Source: JAIXWP01 sp041391745
Lineage (GTDB): Bacteria; Bacteroidota; Bacteroidia; Flavobacteriales_D; Sanyastnellaceae
Direction of reading: 5' to 3'
Length of the DNA stretch: 64,000 nt
NCBI GenBank assembly: GCA_041391745.1
Contig: JAWKNK010000007.1
Location: 88,836 to 152,835 of the forward strand
Under the pieces are notes generated by a model that was not told where the DNA came from, made no database searches, and saw only the letters and a program-made list of their open reading frames with translations. The position numbers were made by a program, and so were the translations under genes. Of this stretch, positions 28,567 through 37,363 are shown in pieces; the stretch's first letter is position 1; every line of letters starts with the position of its first letter.

Positions 28567-28684
28567 CGAAGGTCAATTTTACTAGCTTAACAGAAATTAA
28601 CCGGAGTTCATAAATGATGTGAACGTCTCACCTTATTTTCGCGGATAGGAATTTAACCAACTTACAAACCACTTGACTCCCTTC

Positions 28685-31156
28685 ATGTTTCGGCATGCCA
28701 TTATTTTTTTGTTATTATTCAGCATTTCGCTTTTTGTCAATGGACAATATGAGCGCAAATCGTTGAATGCAGTGCGTTGTGATATTGCACCCAAAATTGA
28801 CGGTGAATTGACCGATGCTTGTTGGATGGCTGCTCCTAAAGCTGTGGGATTTATTGCAGACCGACCTGTTCCAGGAGTCCCCATGGAACACCCTTCCGAA
28901 GTTCAAATTGTTTATGATGACGAGGCCGTTTATATCGCCTTCATGAATTTTGATCCAGCGCCGGATAGTATTCTTAAGCAGCTGTCTGGTCGCGATAATG
29001 ATGGCAATAGCGATTATTGTGGAATTACTTTTTCGTGCTATCAAGATGGAGTAAATGGACTTTCCTTCGGAATTACTCCGAATGCAGAACAGTGGGATGC
29101 CCGCGAGACAAATGCGAATGGAGAAGATGTGAGTTGGAATGCCGTGTGGTATTGTAAAACAAACATCGCGGCGAATGGCTGGATTGCTGAATTTAAAATT
29201 CCTTTTGCTGCAATTCGTTTTCCTGATAAGGATGTGCAACATTGGAACATTAATTTTTGGAGGGAAATTCGACGCATTCGTCAACATGGTTTTTGGAATG
29301 GTGTAAACCCAGAGGTCGCCGGCTACCTCACTCAGTTTGGTACACTTGAAGGAATTGAAAATATAAAGCCTCCAAAGCGGATTTTCTTTAGTCCGTACGC
29401 ATCGTTTTATCAAGATTTTGTACAAGTGGGCGATGGAACAACCCTTCACAAAAATGCTTGGAATGCAGGTATGGATTTGAAAGTTGGATTGAATGATGCA
29501 TTTACTTTAGATGCGACTTTAATACCAGACTACGGTCAAGTTATCAGCGACCAACGAGTGCTCAATTTGACTCCTTTTGAAATTCAGTTTCAAGACAACC
29601 GTCAATTTTTTATTGAAGGAACAGAGCTATTCAACAAAGCAAATATTTTCTATTCAAGAAGAATAGGATATGATACTTATTCCAACCTGAACTTAGGAGC
29701 AGGAGAGGAGTTGATTTCCGCACCAGGGCAAAACCAATTGCTGAATGCTTCCAAAATTTCGGGTCGTAATAAGAATGGATTAGGTATCGGTTTTTTCAAT
29801 GCTATTGGAAAAAAAACCTTTGCCCAAGTGAGAGACTCCCTAGGCCATATAACGGATAAGGAGTACAGTCCATTGACAAATTATAATGTGCTGGTGCTCG
29901 ACCAAAATTTGAAGAACAACTCATACTTCGCTTTGGTAAACACAAATGTTACCCGCAATGGAGAGGCCTACGATGCTAATGTAATAGGAACTGATTTTGA
30001 TTTGAGAACGAAGAATAATCGCTGGAGTGTTGCAGGAAAGGGCGCATTTAGTTCTAAATATGGAGGTGAATTTAAAGATGCTGGCAATGACCGACAGGGT
30101 TTTAGTTCGGACGTATCCCTGAATAAAATCGATGGCAACTGGCGAATCAGCATGGGAAATATTACCAAATCAGATACCTACGATCCAAATGATTTGGGAT
30201 ACATCTCGGCACCAAATACGAATAGTTCTTACCTATGGGTGCAGTTCAATCAATTCAAACCTTTTTGGAAATTGAACAGAGTGAATACTTCTGGTGCCAT
30301 CTATTACAACAGGCTATACAATCCGAATGTCTTTACAGATGTATACCTAGAGTCGTACTCTTATATTACTACTCGCAAGTTTACGACCTATAATATTACA
30401 TACACTGGAAGTCCTATACGCGGTTATGACTACTTCGAACCACGTGTGGCAGGAAAGTACTTTCAAACCTTCAGGTACAACAATTTCAGTGGTTGGATTT
30501 CTACAGACTATCGAAAAGTACTTGCCTTAGATGCTGGAGGTGGGTACTCAGACTATGAAAATGATGGACGCTATGTCTTTAATTGGAATGTTTCTCCAAG
30601 ATGGAGGGCAAGCGACAGATTAATGTTGGTGTACAGTTACCGACAAGAAAATCACTTCAATGATTTAGGGTTTGCGTTGTTCGAAGGAACAGACCCTGTC
30701 TTTGGAAGACGAGATGTTAAAGTTCACAGCAACACACTTACAATGAACTATGCATTTACTCCTGTAATGACCATCAACTGTCGTGTTCGTCATTATTGGG
30801 GATATAGCAGGTATAGAGAATTTTACAATTTGGCCGATAATGGCGAATTGATAGCTACAGAGTTTCAGGGTTTTGTAAATGAAATTGGAGAATCCACCGA
30901 GCATTCGGCTGCCGATAGGTCGTTTACATCATTTACAGTAGATTTATTCTACAAATGGATATTTCAACCAGGGTCTGAAATCAATGTCGTTTGGAAGAAT
31001 TCTATCATTGACAGTGCTTTGGGCTCACCAATTCCTGTATCTTTAACAGATGAGGTAAACCATACCTTCTCATTGCCACAGAGTAACTCATTCAGCATCA
31101 AAGTGATTTACTTCTTGGATTACAGAACGCTGACATCAAAAAAAAATAGGGTATAA
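28685..31156 (+). CDS. DUF5916-like outer-membrane protein with CBM9-like N-domain
   Basis: About 823 residues with a signal peptide (FRHAIIFLLLFSISLFVNGQ). The N-terminal 200 residues form a CBM9-like sugar-binding fold (APKIDGELTDACWMAAP, DDEAVYIAFMNFD, WIAEFKIPFAAIRF, WNINFWREIRR). The rest matches DUF5916: FTLDATLIPDYGQV, VLNLTPFEIQFQDNRQFFIEG and aromatic-rich strands of a large barrel. The family's function is unknown, though its domains suggest binding or modifying surface glycans. A TTG start at 28673 is also possible. The ECF sigma gene begins 36 bases after its stop. Confidence 0.87.
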   Translation: MFRHAIIFLLLFSISLFVNGQYERKSLNAVRCDIAPKIDGELTDACWMAAPKAVGFIADRPVPGVPMEHPSEVQIVYDDEAVYIAFMNFDPAPDSILKQLSGRDNDGNSDYCGITFSCYQDGVNGLSFGITPNAEQWDARETNANGEDVSWNAVWYCKTNIAANGWIAEFKIPFAAIRFPDKDVQHWNINFWREIRRIRQHGFWNGVNPEVAGYLTQFGTLEGIENIKPPKRIFFSPYASFYQDFVQVGDGTTLHKNAWNAGMDLKVGLNDAFTLDATLIPDYGQVISDQRVLNLTPFEIQFQDNRQFFIEGTELFNKANIFYSRRIGYDTYSNLNLGAGEELISAPGQNQLLNASKISGRNKNGLGIGFFNAIGKKTFAQVRDSLGHITDKEYSPLTNYNVLVLDQNLKNNSYFALVNTNVTRNGEAYDANVIGTDFDLRTKNNRWSVAGKGAFSSKYGGEFKDAGNDRQGFSSDVSLNKIDGNWRISMGNITKSDTYDPNDLGYISAPNTNSSYLWVQFNQFKPFWKLNRVNTSGAIYYNRLYNPNVFTDVYLESYSYITTRKFTTYNITYTGSPIRGYDYFEPRVAGKYFQTFRYNNFSGWISTDYRKVLALDAGGGYSDYENDGRYVFNWNVSPRWRASDRLMLVYSYRQENHFNDLGFALFEGTDPVFGRRDVKVHSNTLTMNYAFTPVMTINCRVRHYWGYSRYREFYNLADNGELIATEFQGFVNEIGESTEHSAADRSFTSFTVDLFYKWIFQPGSEINVVWKNSIIDSALGSPIPVSLTDEVNHTFSLPQSNSFSIKVIYFLDYRTLTSKKNRV

Positions 31157-31192
31157 GCAACCCTTGTTCATAAAATGGAGTTTTAGTATCAG

Positions 31193-31741
31193 ATGGACGA
31201 GATTAAGGACATTATTGAGGGTTGTGTTCGGGGCGAAAAGCGCTTTCAGGACAGGCTGTTCAAGAAATACGCGTCCTTACTTTTCGGTATCTGTCTTCGG
31301 TATGCCAAAAATAAAATGGAAGCTGAAGACGTGCTACAGGAGGTTTTTGTGAAAATCTACCAAAACATTCAGTCGTATCATCACGATGGAAGTTTTGAAG
31401 GATGGCTGAGAAGAATTGCTGTTAATACCAGTATTACCCAGTACCGCAAAAACTTGAAGCATGCCTACCAAGAAGACATTGATGATGTCTATTTGGGAAA
31501 CAAGCCTGACCTGATAGTACACGAAGACCATGAGTTCACCAAAGAGGAATTGATGCATTGCATCGAAAAGCTTCCTCAGGGATACAAAACGGTTTTCAAC
31601 TTATATGTAGTTGAAGGTTTTATGCATAAAGAAATAGCTGACATGTTGGGAATTGATGTCAATACATCTAAATCACAATTGTCAAGAGCAAAAACCTACC
31701 TACAGAGGGAATTGACACTTTTAAGTAATATAAAATTGTAA
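31193..31741 (+). CDS. ECF RNA polymerase sigma factor
   Basis: 182 residues with sigma region 2 (RLFKKYASLLFGICLRYAKN, AEDVLQEVFVKIYQNI, GWLRRIAVNTSITQYRK) and region 4 (LPQGYKTVFNLYVVEGF, HKEIADMLGIDVNTSKSQLSRAK). It redirects RNA polymerase to a specific promoter set. The gene just downstream encodes a one-helix protein starting 6 bases later, the expected place for an anti-sigma partner. Together with the two envelope-protein genes after it, it looks like an envelope-response unit. Confidence 0.92.
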   Translation: MDEIKDIIEGCVRGEKRFQDRLFKKYASLLFGICLRYAKNKMEAEDVLQEVFVKIYQNIQSYHHDGSFEGWLRRIAVNTSITQYRKNLKHAYQEDIDDVYLGNKPDLIVHEDHEFTKEELMHCIEKLPQGYKTVFNLYVVEGFMHKEIADMLGIDVNTSKSQLSRAKTYLQRELTLLSNIKL

Positions 31742-31746
31742 GCAAG

Positions 31747-32319
31747 ATGAGTGAGGAAAAGTTTTTCCAAAACGTGAAATCCAGTCTATACGACTTTGCG
31801 CCTGAGGTTCCTCAGAGTGTCTATGGTGGTATGAGAAGAAAGTTGTGGTGGAGCAATTTCATGACATGGAATTGGGCATCATTAAATGTTTGGTATGTGC
31901 TTCTGCTTGTTGGAATTGGAACGGGTGTTGCCCTTTCTGGTTCAGAAGAAAGCATTCAAGCAAACAAAGCGATCGAATCACCTGTGAATTCAACTAAAAT
32001 GGAAATGCCTGTTTTAGAGCTCGCAGCGGAAACTACCACATCAGTAGCAGTAGCAATCAGTTCATCGAAGAATTCTGTGGATAGAAAATTAAGCCCTTCA
32101 CGTTCAGTAATTGATCCTGCTATCCAACCATCTGTGGCAGTTACAGATCCAGATCCATCAACAAATCCAGAGTGCAATTTGCCAGTAGTTGAAACTCCCG
32201 AATCAACTACGACTGAAGCAATCAACGTGGAGAATACTGTTGTGGAAGAACCTAAGGTGTCAGAACCTTTAAAAGGTAAAACTGCTCTAGAGGTGGAAGT
32301 GTATATAAACGGAAATTAA
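31747..32319 (+). CDS. Single-TM protein in the anti-sigma position
   Basis: 190 residues. The first 40 are cytosolic in character and contain FAPEVPQSVYGGMRRKLWWS, a pattern I recall from proteins encoded after ECF sigma genes in Bacteroidota. One membrane helix follows (about 46-64, VWYVLLLVGIGTGVALSG), then a 120-residue Ser/Thr/Pro/Glu-rich periplasmic tail without visible domains. No zinc-binding anti-sigma motif is seen. A role as a membrane regulator of the upstream sigma factor is inferred from position and topology. Confidence 0.65.
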   Translation: MSEEKFFQNVKSSLYDFAPEVPQSVYGGMRRKLWWSNFMTWNWASLNVWYVLLLVGIGTGVALSGSEESIQANKAIESPVNSTKMEMPVLELAAETTTSVAVAISSSKNSVDRKLSPSRSVIDPAIQPSVAVTDPDPSTNPECNLPVVETPESTTTEAINVENTVVEEPKVSEPLKGKTALEVEVYINGN

Positions 32320-32359
32320 ATGAATCACCTATATTAGCCCGAAACAAGTTAACGGGATT

Positions 32360-33322
32360 ATGAAACTAGGTGTGAAACCAAAAATAGAGAGCAACGTGGT
32401 AGCTACTGCGTTGCTTTTTCTTTTGCTTTCCTTCCAATCTTTCGCGTCCTCAATTTGTCCTTCTGACACTATTATTATCGACGGCGAAATAATAACCATC
32501 AAGAAAAGGGAGCGCAAGGTCAATGTTGATTCGCTCGATAGTCAAGGCCTGAAAGATGTGATCCACGAAAAAAATCCCATTAGAGGATATGCAGAATTTT
32601 TCGGAGGGATGTCTATTCCGCTTTATACTGAAAAAGAAGAGATGGCAGGCTTCACATCAGTGACCGATTTTATAGGTATAAAACCCAGGTTTGCATTGAA
32701 CTATGCTTTCGGTGCTAAGTTGGGAGTTGAACTGATGGATGGGATTTCTGTCAATATTGGCGGGAGCTACCAATCATTCACTTTCACCAATTCGACCATT
32801 GCATCGAGTAGTATTGCACCAGACGATCAAAGAACCAATTTTGAAAATCGAAATGGCGAATTATGGCAACGCTACGTTGTATTTATCGACCCAGGGTTTG
32901 AGGAGCGGTTCTCTCTAGTTCCCGCAGGACAGGATGCCTATAAGGTGGGTTTCGTTAATCTCACCGCAGATTTTAAATACAATTTTTATAAAAAGAATGT
33001 GGACTATAATCCTGTCTTTGTATTGGGCTTCAATCAAAAGGCATACATAGGACCCCCTCCTTCATTGAAACACTATTTTGTGAATGCAAATGGGCAATGG
33101 GCGGAATCAGAGACAAAATCGACAGACTTTAATAAGTCTTGGACCTTCATTAATATTGGCGTGGGAGCCAATTTTAATATATCCGATCAGGCAAAAGCGG
33201 AGATTATTTTTTCCTATAACGGCTTGAATCATAAGTTGTTTGAGTCAGAATTTGCGAGTGGTTCATTTAGCGCAGCATGCATCACTGCTAATTACGTTCG
33301 ATATTTCAATTATAGAAAATAA
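32360..33322 (+). CDS. Predicted outer-membrane beta-barrel protein
   Basis: 320 residues with a signal peptide ending in SFAS. After a charged linker, the rest has alternating aromatic/polar strands (YAEFFGGMSIPLYTEKEE, PRFALNYAFGAKLGVEL, ISVNIGGSYQSFTFT, FIFSYNG-like IIFSYNGLNHKLF) typical of small 8- to 12-strand barrels. It ends in a barrel-like strand (ACITANYVRYFNYRK). I recognise no family. Its position after the sigma and TM genes suggests it belongs to the same locus. Confidence 0.65.
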   Translation: MKLGVKPKIESNVVATALLFLLLSFQSFASSICPSDTIIIDGEIITIKKRERKVNVDSLDSQGLKDVIHEKNPIRGYAEFFGGMSIPLYTEKEEMAGFTSVTDFIGIKPRFALNYAFGAKLGVELMDGISVNIGGSYQSFTFTNSTIASSSIAPDDQRTNFENRNGELWQRYVVFIDPGFEERFSLVPAGQDAYKVGFVNLTADFKYNFYKKNVDYNPVFVLGFNQKAYIGPPPSLKHYFVNANGQWAESETKSTDFNKSWTFINIGVGANFNISDQAKAEIIFSYNGLNHKLFESEFASGSFSAACITANYVRYFNYRK

Positions 33323-33429
33323 CCTTCAAAGACAACCTTAGGAGTCCTCTTGACGTCATAGAATTGTTAGTATTACATTATTGATTTTTAAAATCATATT
33401 TGTAAATTAGCATTACCAAACCCAAACTC

Positions 33430-34476
33430 TTGAAAAATAAGGTATTAGTATTATTGGCATTGGTGCTAGCTGGCAATGCTTTTAGTCAACTTCAAAACCC
33501 AAGTTTTGAGGCTTATACTTCATTGCCAACCAATACTGGTCAATTTTCTAGAGCTATTGGGTGGACCAATGCAGGTTCAACTTACGCCACTCCCGATTAT
33601 TATCACTACTTAGCCAACGAGTCAGCAGATATTCCCCAAACACCTATGGGAGTTGTGAATGCACCTGATGGCAATGCTATTATGGGTTTTTGTGCCACTG
33701 GTGCGAATGGAACAAACTTTAGAGAGTATTTGTCTACTCAGTTCACTGAGCCTTTAGAGGTAGGGAAGGAGTACACTTTTTCGTTCAAAATTACGAGTGG
33801 AGTAAAAACGGATGTTGCCACTTCTGGGCTTGCAGTTTCGAATTTCGGAATTAATTTTTCTGTTGGGCCCCTTGTTCAAAATGAAACAGAGCCTATTCTA
33901 TTGATTCCTACTATGCGCATCGACACTGCGATGTATTGCTCCAATTGGAAACAATTGCATTTCACTTTTACGCCAACTCAGCCTTTCAACTTTTTAACGC
34001 TTGGAGTATTCTACGACGATAGTCACGTTGACATTGAAGAAAGGGCAGGGTCAGGCTCTTTATTCGCATACTACTTCGTCGATGATTTCTATTTGAAACA
34101 GGTTCCAGAAGATTATGATCCTACACAGGCCAACCCTGGAAAAGAAGACGGCACAATAGGGCATCCAACCTCCAACACAATTGATTTCACCAAACCATTT
34201 TTTGTTCCTAATTCTTTTACACCAAATGGTGATGGTAAAAATGACGTATTCATTCCTGTGGCAGGGACAGTATCTACATGGGAATTCAATATCTACAACA
34301 CTTGGGGAAATAAACTGTTCTCTACAGACGACCCTGAAATAGGTTGGGATGGAACATACAATGGCTCCTATTCGTGCAATGGTTCCTATGTGTGGGAAGT
34401 GAATTATCGAATTTATGATGATGAATCTGGATGGGTTTCTAAAAGCGAAAAAGGAACACTCCAGTTGATTCGTTAA
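33430..34476 (+). CDS. T9SS type B cargo protein
   Basis: 348 residues from a TTG start (33430), with a signal peptide ending AFSQ. The N-terminal 200 residues are a beta-sandwich-like domain (LQNPSFEAY, GKEYTFSFKITSG, KQLHFTFTPTQPFNFLTLG) resembling a carbohydrate-binding or gliding-associated lectin fold. The last 85 residues are a gliding motility-associated C-terminal domain: FFVPNSFTPNGDGKNDVF, FNIYNTWGNKLFST, WDGTYNG, and the end GTLQLIR. That tail sends proteins through type IX secretion and anchors them at the cell surface. Confidence 0.85.
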   Translation: MKNKVLVLLALVLAGNAFSQLQNPSFEAYTSLPTNTGQFSRAIGWTNAGSTYATPDYYHYLANESADIPQTPMGVVNAPDGNAIMGFCATGANGTNFREYLSTQFTEPLEVGKEYTFSFKITSGVKTDVATSGLAVSNFGINFSVGPLVQNETEPILLIPTMRIDTAMYCSNWKQLHFTFTPTQPFNFLTLGVFYDDSHVDIEERAGSGSLFAYYFVDDFYLKQVPEDYDPTQANPGKEDGTIGHPTSNTIDFTKPFFVPNSFTPNGDGKNDVFIPVAGTVSTWEFNIYNTWGNKLFSTDDPEIGWDGTYNGSYSCNGSYVWEVNYRIYDDESGWVSKSEKGTLQLIR

Positions 34477-34524
34477 CTTCTTTTAGAATGGTGCGGTATC
34501 TCCCAATCACGTAACTTCGCACCG

Positions 34525-36096
34525 ATGATTTTCGAAAAATTTCCAATTAAAAATACACTAGGACTATCTTCTATTGTGGAACAATTTCTACAAAACCATG
34601 AAGATGTCCACCGCTTGACGCACGGAGCTCCAACTCCTGATCAAATTCTATTGCTTGCTGCACAAAAGCAATTCGACCATTCTAAGCGCGAAGTTCTTGT
34701 TCAAGCCTTATCAAGACAATATGAGAAGGACGGAATTGCGGCCAATCAGAAGCTTTTGGACATGCTCGCATTGCCCAACTCTTTTACGATAACCACAGGA
34801 CATCAACTTTGTCTCGCTACTGGACCACTCTATTTCATTTATAAAATAGCTTCGGCAATCGCTTTAGCTAGAAAATTGAATGATGAAGCCAACGGAAATA
34901 ATTTTATTCCTGTATACTGGATGGCATCGGAAGATCACGACTTTGAGGAAATAAATCATTTCCATTTATTCAATAAAAAATTGATTTGGAATACAGATCA
35001 AAGGGGTGCCGTGGGTGAGATGAGTTTGTCGGGGCTTGATCAAGTTTTAGAAGAATTACATTCCCTATTCAGAGATTCTGAAAAGGCAAAACGCTGGATG
35101 GATAAACTTTCGAATGCCTATCGCTCGAACAATTTGGCTGCTGCCACAAGATGTCTCGTTCATGAGATATTTGGACAAGAGGAGTTGCTGATAGTGGATG
35201 GAAATGATGTGGAGTTGAAGAAACTATTTTACCCAGTGCTTCTTTCTGAAATTTCCGAGAGAAAATCAGAGGCCATAGTTACTGAAACCTCTCAATATCT
35301 AGAATCGAAAGGTCTAAAAGCTCAAGTCACTCCGCGAGAGGTGAACTTATTTTTTTTAGAAAAGGGCAGTCGTGAGCGCATCAAGTTTGATGGACAATTT
35401 ACTATCGGGAATAAATCCTACTCAGAAATTGAATTGGTAAAGTTGCTCAATGATCATCCTGAAAAGTATAGTCCGAATGTGATTTTACGTCCCGTATATC
35501 AAGAGTTTATTTTACCCAATATAGCCTATATCGGGGGACCAGGAGAGCTTGCGTATTGGCATCAACTCAAAGGGGTTTTTGAATTATATCAAACGAATTT
35601 CCCGGCGTTAGTCCTTAGAGATAGCGCTCTTATCCTTTCACCAGGAACGATAAAAAAAATGAATAAACTCGGCTTAGTAATCACCGATTTATTTAAGTCT
35701 CAAAAGGAGATTATAGATGCTTGGATGGAAGCCGACGGACTTGTTGATCTTACTTGTCAAAAAGCAGATTTGATAAAGTTATTTGATGATGTTACAGCGA
35801 AAGCGGCCAGCGTTGACGCAACACTGCACGGGTTTGTTCAGGCCGAGGGCAAACGTCAATTGAATGCACTTGAGAACATTGAGAAAAAAATGACCAAGGC
35901 TTTTAAAACGCGAGAAGAGCAAAAAATTAATCAGTTAGAAAAGATTTGGTCGGAAGTATATCCCGATCATCAGCCTCAAGAAAGATTTACGAATCTGAGT
36001 CAGTACATTGATGAATTGCCAGAGGATTTTATTGAGAAATTGATCGCGAACTTTAATCCATTACAAGCCGAACTCAAGGTGATTTCGCTAAACTAA
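34525..36096 (+). CDS. bshC: Bacillithiol synthase BshC
   Basis: 523 residues with the BshC pattern: TITTGHQLCLATGPLYFIYK, VYWMASEDHDFEEINHF, LFLEKGSRERIKFDG, YSPNVILRPVYQEFILPN, YIGGPGELAYWHQLKGVFE and a C-terminal coiled coil. BshC adds Cys to GlcN-malate in the last step of bacillithiol synthesis, the low-molecular-weight thiol of many Firmicutes and Bacteroidota. bshA and bshB are not nearby. TAACTTCG 6 bases before the ATG resembles a -7 element, which would give a nearly leaderless message. Confidence 0.94.
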   Translation: MIFEKFPIKNTLGLSSIVEQFLQNHEDVHRLTHGAPTPDQILLLAAQKQFDHSKREVLVQALSRQYEKDGIAANQKLLDMLALPNSFTITTGHQLCLATGPLYFIYKIASAIALARKLNDEANGNNFIPVYWMASEDHDFEEINHFHLFNKKLIWNTDQRGAVGEMSLSGLDQVLEELHSLFRDSEKAKRWMDKLSNAYRSNNLAAATRCLVHEIFGQEELLIVDGNDVELKKLFYPVLLSEISERKSEAIVTETSQYLESKGLKAQVTPREVNLFFLEKGSRERIKFDGQFTIGNKSYSEIELVKLLNDHPEKYSPNVILRPVYQEFILPNIAYIGGPGELAYWHQLKGVFELYQTNFPALVLRDSALILSPGTIKKMNKLGLVITDLFKSQKEIIDAWMEADGLVDLTCQKADLIKLFDDVTAKAASVDATLHGFVQAEGKRQLNALENIEKKMTKAFKTREEQKINQLEKIWSEVYPDHQPQERFTNLSQYIDELPEDFIEKLIANFNPLQAELKVISLN

Positions 36097-36503
36097 TTTT
36101 GCTCTAAAAAAGACTGCAAAATAATCGCTGCGCTTACCTTGTCTAGATTCCCTTTGTTTTGGCGGTCTTTCTTCTTCATTCCTCCCATTATCAATGCTTG
36201 TGAGGCCAACTTGCTTGTGAACATTTCATCGATGCGATGAATAACTATCGAAGGAAATTTCTTGAGCAATTGATCGCAGAATTTTTGTTGCTCAATGGTG
36301 ATTTCACTTGCATTTCCATCCAAATGGCGTGCTTCACCGACCACTATATCTACAATTTTTTCCTTTACAATCAATTTTTCGAGATAATTGAAAATGTTAG
36401 ATGTATCAACAGTTTCAAGAGGTGAGGCAATGATTCGCAACTCATCTGTAATGGCCAGACCAGTGCGCTTCATTCCGTAGTCGATGGCAAGAACTTTAGA
36501 CAT
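36093..36503 (-). CDS. ruvX: Putative Holliday junction resolvase RuvX (YqgF)
   Basis: About 136 residues with the YqgF RNase H-like fold: LAIDYGMKRTGLAI, VVGEARHLDGN, VIHRIDEMFTSKLASQAL and KVSAAIILQSFL, which keep the acidic active-site residues. The open frame extends to 36845 antisense to dapD, but ATG 36501-36503 (MSKVLAIDYG) is the family start. It is implicated in Holliday junction processing and rRNA maturation. The stop overlaps that of bshC by 4 bases. Confidence 0.92.
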   Translation of the reverse strand: MSKVLAIDYGMKRTGLAITDELRIIASPLETVDTSNIFNYLEKLIVKEKIVDIVVGEARHLDGNASEITIEQQKFCDQLLKKFPSIVIHRIDEMFTSKLASQALIMGGMKKKDRQNKGNLDKVSAAIILQSFLEQN

Positions 36504-36517
36504 AGCTGCTTTGATTG

Positions 36518-36525
36518 TATTTTTG
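36518..36525 (+). promoter_or_regulatory. Candidate -7 element for dapD
   Basis: TATTTTTG (TAnnTTTG consensus) lies 19 bases before the dapD ATG in the 41-base gap shared with divergent ruvX. No clear -33 element is seen. Confidence 0.35.
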
Positions 36526-36544
36526 ACAAAAATAAACTTATCTG

Positions 36545-37363
36545 ATGAGTGATTCATTGAAATCTTTGATTGAGGAAGCTTGGAATGACAGAAGTCTGCT
36601 TCAATCTGAAAATACAAAGGATGCAATTCGCCAAGTAATTGATTTGCTTGATAAAGGTGAACTCCGTGTGGCAGAGCCTGTAGGGGCGGATTGGCAGGTA
36701 AATGAATGGGTGAAAAAAGCAGTAGTGCTTTATTTTCCAATTCAACAAATGGAAATAATTGAAGTAGGTCCATTTGTTTTTCATGATAAAATGAAATTGA
36801 AAACGAACTATGCAGAACTTGGAGTTCGCGTAGTTCCTCATGCAATAGCGCGATATGGAGCTTTTTTAAACAAAGGTGTCATCATGATGCCGTCGTATGT
36901 GAATATTGGTGCATTCGTAGACAGTGGAACGATGGTAGACACATGGGCAACTGTTGGAAGCTGTGCCCAAATTGGTAAAGATGTACACTTAAGCGGTGGA
37001 GTAGGTATTGGTGGAGTGCTGGAGCCTCTTCAGGCCGCACCAGTGGTGATTGAAGATGGATGCTTTATTGGTTCGCGTTCGATAGTAGTAGAAGGTGTTC
37101 GTGTGAGAAAGCAAGCTGTATTGGGCGCGAATGTGGTACTTACAAAAAGCACGAAGATCATTGATGTCTCGGGAAGTGAACCTGTTACGTATGTAGGTGA
37201 AGTACCAGAGCGATCTGTGGTAATACCCGGTGCTTATACCAAATCATTCCCAGCGGGCGACTATCAAGTGAATTGTGCTTTAATTATTGGAAAAAGAAAA
37301 GAAAGCACAGATCTTAAAACTTCTTTAAATGATGCACTTCGCGATTTTGAAGTAGCTGTTTGA
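36545..37363 (+). CDS. dapD: Tetrahydrodipicolinate N-succinyltransferase
   Basis: 272 residues with an N-terminal helical domain (IEEAWNDRSLL, LDKGELRVAEP) and a left-handed beta-helix of hexapeptide repeats (MMPSYVNIGAFVDSGTMVD, WATVGSCAQIGKDVHLSGG, VVIEDGCFIGSRSIVVEG). DapD acylates tetrahydrodipicolinate in the lysine and meso-diaminopimelate pathway, which feeds peptidoglycan. The stop shares bases with the start of the downstream glycosyltransferase. Confidence 0.96.
   Translation: MSDSLKSLIEEAWNDRSLLQSENTKDAIRQVIDLLDKGELRVAEPVGADWQVNEWVKKAVVLYFPIQQMEIIEVGPFVFHDKMKLKTNYAELGVRVVPHAIARYGAFLNKGVIMMPSYVNIGAFVDSGTMVDTWATVGSCAQIGKDVHLSGGVGIGGVLEPLQAAPVVIEDGCFIGSRSIVVEGVRVRKQAVLGANVVLTKSTKIIDVSGSEPVTYVGEVPERSVVIPGAYTKSFPAGDYQVNCALIIGKRKESTDLKTSLNDALRDFEVAV

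Noticed and set aside
28715..29449. Minus-strand 244-codon open frame
   Set aside because: Antisense to the CBM9-like part of the DUF5916 gene; no recognisable protein features.
31147..31167. Terminator after the DUF5916 gene
   Set aside because: Only a 5-bp stem without a T-run; read-through into the sigma gene is more likely.
36504..36845. 114-codon upstream extension of the ruvX frame
   Set aside because: Antisense to dapD; the family start is at 36503.
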